A stretch of 64,000 nt of DNA from Calothrix anomala FACHB-343. GTDB lineage: Bacteria > Cyanobacteriota > Cyanobacteriia > Cyanobacteriales > Nostocaceae. Within the stretch, counting starts at the first letter, position 1; every line of letters starts with the position of its first letter. Both the position numbers and the translations under genes were made by a program. Below are positions 1 through 9,368 of this stretch, one piece after another. Under the pieces are notes generated by a model. That model was not told where the DNA came from, did not search any database, and saw nothing but the letters and a program-made list of their open reading frames with translations. The stretch spans positions 1 to 64,000 of the forward strand of contig NZ_JACJQG010000035.1 of NCBI RefSeq assembly GCF_014696435.1, read 5' to 3'.

Positions 1-51
1 GGGGCAGGGGGCAGGGGGCAGGGGGAGGAGAGAAAAATTGGATTAAATAAG
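1..51. repeat. G-rich short tandem repeat at window edge
   Basis: The first bases repeat a 9-bp G-rich unit (GGGGCAGGG type), one of several G- or C-rich short tandem repeats between genes here; similar runs lie after hisG and after the DUF4870 gene. It has no coding potential and is cut by the window edge. Confidence 0.6.
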
Positions 52-75
52 TTGGATAATTGTTTGTTTGATTGG

Positions 76-246
76 AATCAACACAACATTGATTGCAATA
101 AATACAACATTGATTGCAATCAACACAACATTGATTGCGATAAATACAACATTGACTGCAATCAACACAACATTGATTGCGATAAATACAACATTGATTG
201 CAATCAACACAACATTGATTGCGATAAATACAACGTTGATTGCAAT
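76..246. repeat. 21-bp tandem repeat array with palindromic units
   Basis: About eight units of 21 bp alternate between two variants, one with CAACACAACATTGATTGC and one with AAATACAACATTGATTGC, giving a 42-bp higher-order period. The junction contains the 14-bp palindrome TTGATTGCAATCAA, so the array is also a row of potential hairpins. Because 21 is a multiple of 3, all frames stay open and one reads as a heptapeptide NQHNIDC. A related array sits at 16031-16213. Translation is not supported: there is no ribosome site and no non-repetitive coding sequence. Confidence 0.85.
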
Positions 247-389
247 CTTTACGACAACCTAAGGAGTCGTGTAGAAATAAGTTGAACAATTTAATATTTG
301 TAGTGCGGGCATCTTGCCAGCCTTTGACTATGGGCGGGCGAGACGCTCACCCCACAATAAATAGTTGTATATTTTTTTATTTGGAAGTA

Positions 390-535
390 TCTCGTTTCCA
401 GCCTCCGGCTGGAAATGCGTATTGCGAGGCTCTGCCTCGTCTTCTGAATAAATTGAGGCAGAGCCTCAGGATCATCGCTCCCACGCAGAGCATGGGAGCC
501 AGTTAGCATAAGGGTTTCACGTTAAGTTGACACCA
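390..535 (-). repeat. Palindromic intergenic repeat, copy A
   Basis: A roughly 115-bp unit is made of three inverted-repeat pairs: TTTCCAGCC/GGCTGGAAA, GAGGCTCTGCCTC/GAGGCAGAGCCTC and GCTCCCACGC/GCGTGGGAGC. The same unit recurs at 10965-11075 and twice at 15650-15900, there on the plus strand. Its right side ends in TTAAGTTGACAC (524-535), the terminal motif shared with other miniature elements in this window. It can be misread as a protein beginning MLTGSHALRGSDDPEALPQ. The remainder of 247-697 holds a duplicated AATAAATAGTTGTATA stretch (about 356 and 557) and GAATTTT heptamers, with no gene. Confidence 0.75.
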
Positions 536-697
536 ATGGCGAGACGCCCACCCCACAATAAATAGTTGTATATTTTTTTATTTGGAAGTCCCTTAATGCC
601 TAAGCTGGGAAAATGTTGGGTTTCGCTGGCGCTCTACCCAACCTACAATTATCTATGACTTAATTTTGAATTTTGAATTTTGAATTTTGAATTGGTA

Positions 698-1390
698 TTA
701 CTCGCCTGTAATAACACCAAAGCGATAACCTTTACCATAAACGGTGTGAATTAGTTGCGTTTCGCCTGTAACCTCAATTTTTCGCCGCAAAAGCCGAATT
801 AAGGCGGCAATTACGTTACTGCTTGGTTGTTCTTCATCTGTCCAGAGATTTTCCATAATCTGGGCGTGAGTTAATAATTGTCCGCTATGTTCCATAAAAT
901 ATTGCAGCAATTGACTTTCTTTTTGCGATAGTTCAATTACTCGTTCTTGACGATAAGCTATTTGATTGTCAATATCTAATTCTAAATCGGCGACGATTAA
1001 ACGTCCTGTAGGATTACTGTATGTCTCAGCGCCAGCACGACGCAACAAGGCGCGGACTCTAGCGAGTAATTCCCGCAATTCAAAGGGTTTGACTAAATAA
1101 TCGTCTGCACCTGCATCTAAACCTTCAACTCTGTCATCTAAAGTATCTTTAGCGGTGAGAAACAATACAGGTGTGGTTTTACCTTGGCGGCGTAATTCTT
1201 GACAAATTTCTAAGCCTGTCTTTCCTGGCATCATCCAATCTAAGATTAACAGGTCATAATTGCCTGTTTGCGCCAGATTACTACCATTGATGCCTTCATC
1301 AGCCGCATCTACAATATAGCCCTCACGGGATAAGACGCGACTCAAGGGGCCAGTTAATTCAATTTCGTCATCAACTAATAAAATTTTCAT
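698..1390 (-). CDS. OmpR-family response regulator
   Basis: A DNA-binding response regulator of 230 aa. Residues 1-115 are a receiver domain with the acidic pair near residues 7-8, phospho-acceptor Asp51 in LLILDWMMPG and Lys101 in the DDYLVKPF motif. Residues about 130-227 are an OmpR/PhoB winged helix ending in the usual VYGKGYRF strand. I start it at the ATG giving MKILLVDDE, because the ten residues upstream do not belong to the family. No histidine kinase is adjacent, so its partner is elsewhere. The family controls transcription after phosphorylation; the targets cannot be read from the sequence. The leader carries repeated GTCATTAGTCATTT units (about 1427-1465). Confidence 0.9.
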   Translation of the reverse strand: MKILLVDDEIELTGPLSRVLSREGYIVDAADEGINGSNLAQTGNYDLLILDWMMPGKTGLEICQELRRQGKTTPVLFLTAKDTLDDRVEGLDAGADDYLVKPFELRELLARVRALLRRAGAETYSNPTGRLIVADLELDIDNQIAYRQERVIELSQKESQLLQYFMEHSGQLLTHAQIMENLWTDEEQPSSNVIAALIRLLRRKIEVTGETQLIHTVYGKGYRFGVITGE

Positions 1391-1660
1391 AACTAGGGCG
1401 CGTAACGAAAATACTGACAAGGGTTGTCATTAGTCATTTGTCATTAGTCATTTGTCATTTGTCAATGGTAAGGGTTTACGAAACCCGGATATGGTGGGCA
1501 ATGCTCACTCTACTGTCTTTAATTTTGAATTTTGAATTTTGAATTTTGAATTGATTCATGACTATATTTTTGTTATTTAAACTCAATAATGCTTGTGGTG
1601 AGCATATCGAGATATTCTCAATAATGAACCGCCGATATGCCAAGGATACCAAAAACGATA

Positions 1661-2308
1661 ATGTTGACTGTTGCATTGCCAAAAGGGGAACTACTGAAAA
1701 ATAGCATCCGCCTACTGCAAGCTGTAGGATTGGATTTTAGCGCTTTTTTAGACTCAGGAAACCGCCAACTTCAAATTGTTGACGCTAGCGGAAAAGCGAA
1801 AGGATTATTAGTGCGGGGTCAGGATGTGCCGGTTTATGTTGAATATGGTCAAGCACAAATAGGTATAATCGGTTACGATGTGCTGCGGGAGAAACAGCCC
1901 CAGGTGGCACATTTGGTAGATTTGCATTTTGGAGGTTGTAGGATGTCTGTAGCTGTGAAAGCATCCAGCCCTTACAAATCACCTTTAGATTTACCCGCAC
2001 ATGGTCGAGTAGCTTCTAAGTATGTTAACTGTGCCCGTGAATATTTTCAAAGTTTGGATTTACCTGTAGAAATTGTGCCGCTTTACGGTTCTGTGGAACT
2101 AGGGCCGATTACGGGAATGTCAGAGGCGATTGTGGATATAGTTTCTACAGGACGGACTTTAAAAGAAAACGGTTTGGTAGAAATTACAACTTTGTATGAA
2201 AGTACAGCGCGGTTGATTGCTCACCCGTTGAGTTATCGCCTGAATACAGGTAATTTACATCAATTAGTGGAAGATATGCGATCGCATGTTTTGTCTGCGG
2301 TTAGCTAG
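1661..2308 (+). CDS. hisG: ATP phosphoribosyltransferase, short form
   Basis: Catalyses the first step of histidine biosynthesis, joining ATP and PRPP to make phosphoribosyl-ATP. The 215-aa protein starts [11 protein letters not shown], typical of HisG, and contains the PRPP-site region ending [14 protein letters not shown]. It is the short form, lacking the C-terminal regulatory domain, and in known systems this form works with HisZ, which is not in this window. An upstream in-frame ATG at 1637 would add MPRIPKTI; I prefer 1661 because family members begin MLTVALPKG. It is transcribed away from the response regulator, across a spacer rich in heptamer repeats. Confidence 0.95.
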   Translation: MLTVALPKGELLKNSIRLLQAVGLDFSAFLDSGNRQLQIVDASGKAKGLLVRGQDVPVYVEYGQAQIGIIGYDVLREKQPQVAHLVDLHFGGCRMSVAVKASSPYKSPLDLPAHGRVASKYVNCAREYFQSLDLPVEIVPLYGSVELGPITGMSEAIVDIVSTGRTLKENGLVEITTLYESTARLIAHPLSYRLNTGNLHQLVEDMRSHVLSAVS

Positions 2309-2418
2309 GGGCTAGGGGAAGGGGGACAAGGGGGACAAGGGGGACAAGGAGGACAAGGAGGATAATTGTACAGACGCGATTCATCGCGTCTCTAACAAAT
2401 GACTATTGACTAAAAGCT
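2309..2418. repeat. GGGGGACAA tandem repeats and GACGCGAT hairpin
   Basis: The spacer after hisG holds tandem GGGGGACAA/GGAGGACAA units, then a hairpin GACGCGAT-TC-ATCGCGTC near 2373-2390. The same hairpin recurs near 21450-21467 and 46197-46214, always between genes, so it is a dispersed repeat rather than a gene-specific terminator. Confidence 0.6.
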
Positions 2419-3768
2419 ATGAGTGGACAATATACGTTTAAAAAGATTAAGAAATCTCTTCAGGAAGCTGGTGTAAAGTTTGTCCGGATTCTGTGGTGCG
2501 ATAATGCCAATGTGATTCGCGGTAAGGCTGTTCATGTGGAGATGTTGTCTCACTATTTTGAGCATGGTGTAGGCATATCTGCTGGGGAACAGGGGATACC
2601 TGTCATGTATGATGCGATCGCGCCTGATAGTGGTGTAGCGCCAGTAGGGGAGATTCGCTTAGTACCCGATTGGGCTAGTCTGACGCCTTTGCCTTATGCT
2701 CCCGGTCATGCCCGCGTTTTAGGAAATATGATACTTGATGGGCAACCTTGGGCTTTTTGTCCGCGAAATTTCTTAATCCAAATGCTAGAGGCGGCGAAAA
2801 ATCAAGGTTTGGAAATTCAAGCGGCTTTTGAAAATGAATTTTATCTATTAAAACATACAGATACGGGCATTGCGCCGACAGACTCGACAGTATTTGGGGC
2901 GACGCAATCAATGGATATTAATCGAGAAGTAATTGATGGTATAGCTGATGCCTTAATCGCTCAGGGAATTCCCGTAGAACAGTATTACCCGGAATCAGGC
3001 CCCGGTCAACAAGAAATTTCTATACGCTACACTGATGCTTTAGAAGCCGCTAACTGGCAAATTGCTTTTAGAGAAACTGTCAGAGCGATCGCGCGTCAAC
3101 ATCATCTTACAGCTTCTTTTTTACCAAAAATCTTTCCTGATGATGCCAGTAGCGGTTGTCACATCCACCTCAGCTTGTGGCGCGATGGCAAAAATTTGCT
3201 ACCGGATACTCAAGGTGTCTGCGGTGTTTCCCAAATAGGTAGAGCATTTATTGCTGGTATTTTAGAGCATTTACCAGCACTGATGGCATTAACCACCCCT
3301 AGTGTTAACTCATACCGTCGCATCCGTCCTCATACTTGGAGTGGTGCTTTTCGTTGTTGGGGATTAGATAACCGGGAAGCATCTGTGAGAGTTCCTAGCG
3401 ATGCGGGTTTGAGTAGTTCGAGTCATTTTGAGGTAAAAACCGTAGATGCATCAGCTAATCCTTTCTTAGCCTTAGGCGCAGTCATCGCGGCGGGATTAGA
3501 TGGCGTACAGCGAGGTTTAGAACCACCAAATCCAGTGACAGAAGATCCGGGAAACTTATCTATTGAACAACGTACAGCAAATGGTATCGATCCCTTACCG
3601 ACAAATTTAGGAGATGCGATCGCGCACCTGAAACAGAATAATGTATTATTAACTGCCTTAAATCCCCAGTTAGCACAAGCTTTTGTTGCAGTTCGTCAAG
3701 CCGAATGGCAAGCAATGAAAGATTGGGAATTAGATGCAGAAGTCAAGCTGTTATTAGAAAGATATTAG
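2419..3768 (+). CDS. Glutamine synthetase family protein (GS-I like)
   Basis: A 449-aa homologue of type I glutamine synthetase that is clearly distinct from the true glnA at 48046-49461. Visible family motifs are the metal-site Glu region ENEFYLL, the SGCHIHLSLWRDG active-site loop, the NSYRRIRPHTWSG segment and a C-terminal VKTVDASANPFLALGA block. Proteins of this subgroup ligate ammonia or amines to a glutamyl carboxylate, and some act on polyamines or other amines; the actual substrate here is unknown. It lies 110 bp after hisG on the same strand, separated by a repeat-filled spacer, so a shared transcript is possible but not shown. Confidence 0.85.
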   Translation: MSGQYTFKKIKKSLQEAGVKFVRILWCDNANVIRGKAVHVEMLSHYFEHGVGISAGEQGIPVMYDAIAPDSGVAPVGEIRLVPDWASLTPLPYAPGHARVLGNMILDGQPWAFCPRNFLIQMLEAAKNQGLEIQAAFENEFYLLKHTDTGIAPTDSTVFGATQSMDINREVIDGIADALIAQGIPVEQYYPESGPGQQEISIRYTDALEAANWQIAFRETVRAIARQHHLTASFLPKIFPDDASSGCHIHLSLWRDGKNLLPDTQGVCGVSQIGRAFIAGILEHLPALMALTTPSVNSYRRIRPHTWSGAFRCWGLDNREASVRVPSDAGLSSSSHFEVKTVDASANPFLALGAVIAAGLDGVQRGLEPPNPVTEDPGNLSIEQRTANGIDPLPTNLGDAIAHLKQNNVLLTALNPQLAQAFVAVRQAEWQAMKDWELDAEVKLLLERY

Positions 3769-4416
3769 CGTAGGGAGGGAACAGGGAACAGGAAACAGGG
3801 AAGAAGGAATCAAAGTTTACTGAGTTTTATTTCAAAAATCAAATAGGAATCCTATAGTTGATTGTAAGGGCATGGCAGTGCGTTGCTGGTTTCCAGTGTT
3901 GTGCAAACTGCCGTCATGGGAAAGAACATAATACCATTTTGAAAAAAGAACGCGACAGATGGGTAGGGGCACGGCACCAGTAAGATATTTGATATGCCAA
4001 AAGATTGTGGATGCCGTGCCCCTACAAAGAATTTATCTGTCGCAAACATTATTTAAATTGGTATAACCAATGCCCAATGCCCAATGCCCAATGCCCCAAG
4101 CGGCGGGGCGCGCACCCTTTGCACCCACGGAGCGGAGTTTCCCGCCGCTTTCAATGAAAGCTGCAAGGCTTCTAGCCTTGTCATTACCAACATTTTTGCA
4201 AAGATTGGGTGGAAAAATCGATTTCCAGAAAATTGGCTAATTTCTTTTCATCTCCACAATTTCTGCATTTTTGAGTTTTACAGTTAAAACCAAGTAGGAA
4301 ACCACCAACTTGATAACACCTAAATCCAGGGTGGAGTTCAAATTCACCTCCACCTTACTTCCTCCCCTTAAACGAGTTGGTTAGATTGATTTGCTGTAAC
4401 TCATTGGTGCAATTGT
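3769..4416. repeat. Repeat-filled spacer with a GTAGGGGC miniature element
   Basis: No gene is supported in these 648 bases. Positions 3965-4026 hold the hairpin core GTAGGGGCACGGCA/TGCCGTGCCCCTAC also found inside the 132-bp elements at 8957 and 16315, but here it is flanked by a different inverted pair (GCGACAGAT/ATCTGTCGC). CCAATGCCCAATGCCC octamers follow (about 4070-4095), then a palindrome AAGCGGCGGG/CCCGCCGCTT (about 4097-4150) matching one at about 8780-8840. A GGTGGAG/CTCCACC hairpin lies near 4330-4353. Confidence 0.6.
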
Positions 4417-4857
4417 ATGCAAGACTTAGAACTATTTCACTTCCATCTTGAAAGAGCAATCTACATCTTAAATTTCAAAGATCAAAAATTGGCAGAATGT
4501 TGGGTAACTCAGTTACATAGCAGCATGGGTTTGCAATATACAGAGTCTTTTTTAACAGCAGCAGTCCTCGAATTATCTCTTACTAATCTTGATACATTTC
4601 ATTGGGTTTTAGATAATTTATCTGGTTGGAAGCCCTACGCTAATTTGTTAGCAGAAGTTACCAGATTTGTCCTCAAAAAACTCATTCAAAAAGGCTTTAT
4701 TCCTAGCCAAGACTTTAGTTTTGATGCGGAAGGTAAAATTCTCCTTCATGAAAGTACAAAAGCTATCGTCATGGAAAATACTTCCGAGTCCGATAGACTC
4801 TTAATCGAAAAAGTTGTAGTCACTCCTGCTCAAGTTCTTTCACTCGCCACAAAATGA
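4417..4857 (+). CDS. Conserved hypothetical protein, upstream partner of Mo-nitrogenase C-like gene
   Basis: A 146-aa protein I do not recognise. It is a soluble, mostly helical protein with no signal peptide or membrane segment, rich in Leu, Phe and Trp (for example WVLDNLSGWKPYANLLAEV). It overlaps the next gene by four bases (ATGA), a strong sign of translational coupling, so the two products probably work together. The start ATG follows a 648-bp repeat-rich spacer without an obvious strong ribosome site. Function unknown. Confidence 0.75.
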   Translation: MQDLELFHFHLERAIYILNFKDQKLAECWVTQLHSSMGLQYTESFLTAAVLELSLTNLDTFHWVLDNLSGWKPYANLLAEVTRFVLKKLIQKGFIPSQDFSFDAEGKILLHESTKAIVMENTSESDRLLIEKVVVTPAQVLSLATK

Positions 4858-5147
4858 TGTCTACCAAATCTGCTTCACTTAATTGGCTTCAGCTTCCCCT
4901 ACAAGCAATCCGCCGCCATCTGGAATCCTTGAAAATAAATAATTCTCGATTCGCACACTTCATCTGTTCCCTCATTCCCGCCAGTTGTCCCTTTGAGCGA
5001 GAAATTAAATTTGGCGATCGCACTTTAGTTTACATTCCGCCTCTATGTAAACTCAATCCTTTCTACGAACAGTTTGTTGAACTCCGTTTCAAAGCTTTAA
5101 GTTATTTAGCAGATGAATGCGGTGAAGATGTGACTATCTACTGCTAA
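4854..5147 (+). CDS. Mo-dependent nitrogenase C-terminal-like protein
   Basis: A 97-aa protein resembling the cyanobacterial Mo-nitro_C family, named for a C-terminal nitrogenase extension but found as free small proteins. Recognisable features are the Pro/Leu-rich N-terminus, the SLIPASCPFEREI motif and IPPLCKLNPFYEQFVELRFKA-type core. Members are not themselves nitrogenase subunits and their role is unknown. It starts inside the stop codon of the preceding gene; either of two adjacent ATGs (4854 or 4857) could be used. The C-terminus EDVTIYC ends just before ATTCAAA heptamer repeats. Confidence 0.8.
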   Translation: MMSTKSASLNWLQLPLQAIRRHLESLKINNSRFAHFICSLIPASCPFEREIKFGDRTLVYIPPLCKLNPFYEQFVELRFKALSYLADECGEDVTIYC

Positions 5148-5442
5148 TACCAATTCAAAATTCAAAATTCAAAATTCAAAATTAAGAAATCCATATTTTA
5201 CCAGGGTTTTTGAATTTGGCTCTGTTTGCTGATTTTAGTGAATTGGTGTAACAGGTTTCCCTAATAATATTCTATTTAGTCGCCAATTCTTTTGTGCGCC
5301 AAATTAAAGAAGGATAAAAGGCTGTGAATTGATTTATTCGGTGGCAACATTAATTCAATATAGCGGATTTATCCATTTGTTCTTCAATGGGCGGATTTTA
5401 GATTTATCCAACTAGCTGACAATGCTTTAGTAAATCGAATTA
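5148..5442. other. Spacer with ATTCAAA heptamers
   Basis: Four head-to-tail ATTCAAA heptamers lie at about 5154-5182, the short tandemly repeated repetitive type known from heterocystous cyanobacteria. I see no gene or RNA in the rest. Confidence 0.6.
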
Positions 5443-5655
5443 CTATTCCTGTAAACTTTTCCAGAAATTGTGCTTGTCAGCAATATGTTTAGCAATTTGT
5501 GCCTGATTTAAAGGTATAACTGTCGTCCCAGGACGAATTGGTTGTAATAGAGAATTTAAGCTGCAAGATGTGGTACTAGCTTTTCGATAGACGCAACCAA
5601 AACTGATCCCTGGTATGCGAAAATAGTCACCAATGTGTAATTGTTGGAATCTCAT
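5443..5655 (-). CDS. Small conserved hypothetical protein
   Basis: A 70-aa protein beginning MRFQQLHIGDYFRIPGISFG, with two Cys residues and a Lys-rich end (KHIADKHNFWKSLQE). The FxxLxxGDYFRxPG opening looks like a conserved cyanobacterial small-protein pattern of unknown function, and the codon use is normal for the genome. It is isolated between two spacers, pointing away from gyrA. The ribosome site is weak. Confidence 0.6.
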   Translation of the reverse strand: MRFQQLHIGDYFRIPGISFGCVYRKASTTSCSLNSLLQPIRPGTTVIPLNQAQIAKHIADKHNFWKSLQE

Positions 5656-6086
5656 GGGAGCTTAAACCTATGAAGATAATATTTGCTAATAATTTAGATA
5701 TTTATCTAATATTTGCTCGGACATGTCTATAGTTTAGTCAAGATAATTCTGTTGCCAAGGGTCTGATTTAATATCTCTGTGTAGCTATAACGCCTGCTGT
5801 ATAATCGTTAGCTTATTTTTGGCGGTGAATTTTGAATTCCTTATATTTGACAAGCTCTTTAGTTAGATGCGCTTAACTCTCGGCTAAAACCCTCTCCAGT
5901 ACAGTCATTGACCGTTTTCTTTTTTAGCTGCTTTTTAGCCCTGGGACTTACCTCTCCCGACAAGAAAAAACAAGATGTGCTAGAATTGTACCAGAATATA
6001 GCAATTATTCAAGAGTAAATTAGAATAATTTTGCATTTTGTCAACTATTAGGGCTAAAATCTGCGATTTTTGGAGTTATTTAGGTT
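5656..6086. other. gyrA upstream region
   Basis: 431 bases between divergent genes. No open frame or repeat of note. It is AT-rich with several TATTTGCTAATAATTTA-like stretches near 5680-5720, and a GGAG ribosome site at about 6072 serves gyrA. A TTGACA at about 5846 has no convincing -10 at the proper spacing. I cannot place the promoter exactly. Confidence 0.4.
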
Positions 6087-8687
6087 ATGACAACCTCACA
6101 GGAGAGGATTATCCCGACAGATCTGCGGAACGAAATGTCCCGGTCTTATCTGGAATACGCCATGAGTGTGATTGTGGGTCGGGCGCTGCCAGATGCCAGG
6201 GATGGTCTGAAACCTGTGCATCGTCGCATCCTCTACGCAATGCACGAGCTAGGTTTAACGCACGATCGCCCGTTCCGCAAATGCGCCCGTGTGGTTGGGG
6301 AAGTTCTCGGTAAATATCACCCCCACGGCGACACAGCAGTATATGACGCCTTGGTGCGGATGGCGCAGGATTTTTCCATGCGATCGCCCTTAATCAACGG
6401 TCATGGTAACTTCGGTTCCGTCGATAACGATCCCCCAGCAGCAATGCGATACACAGAATGTCGCTTGCAGGCGTTAACAGGCACCGCCTTACTTCATGAT
6501 ATCGAATCGGAAACCGTTGATTTCATCGATAACTTCGATGGTTCCCAACAAGAACCCACCGTTCTCCCCGCCAGAATTCCCCAGTTACTCCTCAATGGTT
6601 CTTCTGGGATTGCTGTGGGGATGGCGACGAACATTCCCCCGCACAACTTAGGCGAATTGATTGATGGATTAGTCGCCCTGATTCACAATCCAGAAATCAC
6701 CAATCAGCAGTTAATGCAGTACATCCCCGGCCCCGACTTCCCTACCGGGGCGCAAGTTTTGGGGACGGGGGCGATTAAAGAAGCTTACACCACCGGGCGC
6801 GGTTCCATTACCATGCGCGGCGTAGCGAATATTGAAACCGTTGAACAAAGGGGAAGGCCGGAACGAGAAGCAATTATCATCACCGAATTGCCTTATCAAA
6901 CCAACAAAGCCGCATTAATTGAGAAAATTGCCGAGTTGGTAAACGATAAACGCATTGAGGGAATTGCAGATATTCGCGATGAAAGCGATCGCGATGGGAT
7001 GCGCATCGTCATCGAACTCAAGCGCGATGCCTACCCCAGAGTAGTTTTAAATAACCTTTACAAGCAAACCCCACTGCAAGCCAACTTTGGGGCGAATATG
7101 CTAGCTTTGGTGAACGGGGAACCCCAAACCCTCACACTCAAGCAATTTTTAGAAGTCTTCCTCGATTTCCGCATCGAATCGATTAATCGCCGCACCCGCT
7201 ACGAACTGCGCAAAGCTGAAGAACGCGACCACATTTTACAAGGTTTATTAATTGCGCTGTCACATTTAGACGCCATTATTAACCTAATTCGTCATGCTTC
7301 CGATGCACCCACAGCCAAAGGCGAACTCATCACCACCTACGGACTCTCAGAAGTCCAAGCCGACGCGATTTTACAAATGCAACTGCGGCGGTTAACAGCC
7401 CTAGAAGCAGATAAAATTCGTCAAGAACACGAAGATTTACAAGCGCAAATTGCCGATTTGCGGGATATTTTGGCAAGAAGGGAACGAGTTCTGGCAATTA
7501 TTGAAGAAGAAGTTACCCACATCAAAACCAGCTTCGCCACCCCCCGACGCACGGTAATTACCCATGCAGAAGGTGAAATTGATGACCTTGACTTGATAGC
7601 TAACGAAAAAGTTCTGATTTTACTCACAGAGCAAGGTTACATCAAACGGATGCCCGTTAGCACCTTTGAAGCCCAAAGCCGCGCCACCAGAGGAAAAGCC
7701 GCCGCCAAAGTTAAAGATGATGACACCATTGAACATTTCTTAACTTGCTGCGATCACGATAGCGTTTTATTCTTTAGCGATCGCGGTGTCGTCTACTGCT
7801 TAAAAACTTATCAAATTCCCGTGGGTTCCCGTACCAGTCGCGGTACGCCTATTGTGCAGTTGCTACCCATTCCCAAGGAAGAGAAAATTACCTCCATTGT
7901 CCCCGTCGATGAATTTACCAGTGAAGAATACTTGGTAATGCTCACCAAAGGCGGCAATATTAAGAAAACCGAACTCGCAGCCTTTAGTAACATTCGCGCC
8001 AACGGTTTAATTGCGATTTCCTTAGAAGAAGGCGATCAACTACGCTGGGTACGACGCGCCAGAGTAGAAGATAGCGTCATCGTCGGTTCCCGTCACGGTA
8101 TGGCAATACACTTTAGATGTAACCACGAACAACTGCGTCCTTTAGGTAGGGCGACTCGTGGTGTCAAATCCATGAAACTCAAAGCCGGTGATGAATTAGT
8201 GGGGATGGATATACTCCCCGCAGCAGTTCTCGATACCTTCAGTACAGACACAGAAGTCGAAACCGATATTGAAGAAATCGTGGAAATCGAAGACACCGAC
8301 AACGAAGAAGCCGCAGAAGTGACAACCAACGGTATTAGCGGCCCTTGGGTGTTAGTAATTACAATGGGTGGATATGGTAAGCGCGTCCCAGTTGCTCAAT
8401 TCCGCTTGCAAAACCGTGCCGGTCAAGGTTTAATGGCTACCAAATTCAAAAACCGCAAAACCAAAGACCAACTAGCCACCTTGCAAATCGTCAACAGCGA
8501 CGATGAAATCATGATGGTCACCAATCGCGGTATTATAATTCGGCAAGCCGTGAATGCAATTTCCGTCCAATCGCGATCGGCTACAGGCGTCAGAGTACAG
8601 CGTTTAGACGAAGATGACGCCATCACCGGAGTAGCCATAGTTCCTCCTGATACAGGCGATACAGGCGAATTAGAAGAGGCAGAATAA
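6087..8687 (+). CDS. gyrA: DNA gyrase subunit A
   Basis: The DNA-breaking subunit of gyrase, which works with GyrB to introduce negative supercoils. The 866-aa sequence is full length. Numbering matches E. coli in the core: catalytic Tyr122 in AAMRYTE, and the quinolone-contact positions are Thr83 (Ser in E. coli) and Asp87 in [10 protein letters not shown]. The beta-pinwheel C-terminal domain follows from about residue 500, with the GyrA-box-like QSRATRGK. An acidic insertion rich in Glu and Asp (about residues 714-746) interrupts two blades. It is monocistronic, with a terminator-like hairpin just after the stop. Confidence 0.98.
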   Translation: MTTSQERIIPTDLRNEMSRSYLEYAMSVIVGRALPDARDGLKPVHRRILYAMHELGLTHDRPFRKCARVVGEVLGKYHPHGDTAVYDALVRMAQDFSMRSPLINGHGNFGSVDNDPPAAMRYTECRLQALTGTALLHDIESETVDFIDNFDGSQQEPTVLPARIPQLLLNGSSGIAVGMATNIPPHNLGELIDGLVALIHNPEITNQQLMQYIPGPDFPTGAQVLGTGAIKEAYTTGRGSITMRGVANIETVEQRGRPEREAIIITELPYQTNKAALIEKIAELVNDKRIEGIADIRDESDRDGMRIVIELKRDAYPRVVLNNLYKQTPLQANFGANMLALVNGEPQTLTLKQFLEVFLDFRIESINRRTRYELRKAEERDHILQGLLIALSHLDAIINLIRHASDAPTAKGELITTYGLSEVQADAILQMQLRRLTALEADKIRQEHEDLQAQIADLRDILARRERVLAIIEEEVTHIKTSFATPRRTVITHAEGEIDDLDLIANEKVLILLTEQGYIKRMPVSTFEAQSRATRGKAAAKVKDDDTIEHFLTCCDHDSVLFFSDRGVVYCLKTYQIPVGSRTSRGTPIVQLLPIPKEEKITSIVPVDEFTSEEYLVMLTKGGNIKKTELAAFSNIRANGLIAISLEEGDQLRWVRRARVEDSVIVGSRHGMAIHFRCNHEQLRPLGRATRGVKSMKLKAGDELVGMDILPAAVLDTFSTDTEVETDIEEIVEIEDTDNEEAAEVTTNGISGPWVLVITMGGYGKRVPVAQFRLQNRAGQGLMATKFKNRKTKDQLATLQIVNSDDEIMMVTNRGIIIRQAVNAISVQSRSATGVRVQRLDEDDAITGVAIVPPDTGDTGELEEAE

Positions 8688-8722
8688 AAAACTCCACCCA
8701 CAAGGGGATGAAGTTTTTGGGC
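8688..8722 (+). terminator. Likely gyrA terminator
   Basis: Directly after the stop, AAAAACTCCACCC and GGGATGAAGTTTTT form an imperfect stem with a short loop, ending in five Ts. A related CTCCACCCACAAGAGGATGGAG motif recurs at about 8807-8829 inside the AAGTCGGCGGG/CCCGCCGACTT palindrome. Confidence 0.55.
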
Positions 8723-8956
8723 ATGGGGAATAGGGCATAGGGCATAGCAAAGAGTTACCAATGCCCAATGCCCAATGCCCCAAGTCGGCGGGCAGCTATC
8801 CCTCTCCACCCACAAGAGGATGGAGTTTCCCGCCGACTTCTGATAAACCTAATCAAATCAATAGGTGAGCTATCAAACCGCTTGGATGGTGTAGCAGCAA
8901 GGTAAACTTCATGCTGAACAACTACCAAGCGGTAATTATTTATTCATTAATACCAA

Positions 8957-9088
8957 TTACAGCAGTTTTCACCTATTTGAACCACATCTGTGGTAGGGGC
9001 ACGGCATCGAAAATCTTGTGGTACATACAATAATTTTACTGGTGCCGTGCCCCTACAGCGTGGTCTATTGACCTGAAAATTGCTGTAA
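8957..9088 (-). mobile_element. 132-bp MITE-like element, copy 1
   Basis: The element is bounded by inverted ends TTACAGCAGTTTTCA and TGAAAATTGCTGTAA and carries an internal hairpin GTAGGGGCACGGCA/TGCCGTGCCCCTAC. It is the reverse complement of the element at 16315-16446, also exactly 132 bp, and the two match over most of their length. I see no clear target duplication. It encodes nothing, so it would be mobilised by a transposase elsewhere. A second hairpin (GTAGGGGCATGGCA..TGCCATGCCC) follows at about 9109-9133. Confidence 0.75.
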
Positions 9089-9194
9089 AAAAAGAATGCA
9101 GCAGATTGTAGGGGCATGGCAATGCCATGCCCTCTAGAATATATTAGTGTGCCGCAAACACTATTATTTCTAAATTTTGAATTGGTATTCAGCT

Positions 9195-9368
9195 ATGGGA
9201 ATTGATGAAATACTTAAGAAATTAGAGCCGCTAATCCAGATGTACCTTGGCAGCAAATAGCGGGTTTAAGATTATTCAAAGGTAAATTTAAATCGAATTT
9301 GGGGTGTGATAGAGCAAAATTTGCCTCAACTCAAAACAACTGTTGAAGCTATTTTGCAAGACTTATGA
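9195..9368 (+). pseudogene. Decayed hepT (DUF86) ribonuclease-toxin remnant
   Basis: Three frames must be joined to read this. First comes MGIDEILKKLEP, then in another frame ANPDVPWQQIAGLR, then in a third frame KVNLNRIWGVIEQNLPQL and onward to VEAILQDL and a stop. Together this is the C-terminal half of a HepT-like MNT/HepT toxin. The segment that should hold the catalytic R-x4-6-H motif, just after AGLR, is deleted at the frame break. The N-terminal half and the MntA antitoxin gene are absent. The stop codon overlaps the lnt start (ATGA), so lnt translation could have been coupled to it. Confidence 0.7.

Noticed and set aside
52-285. Open frames and CRISPR-like appearance of the 21-bp repeat array
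   Set aside because: The unit is too short and continuous for a CRISPR array (no unique spacers). All frames are open because the period is a multiple of three; no ribosome site or unique coding part.
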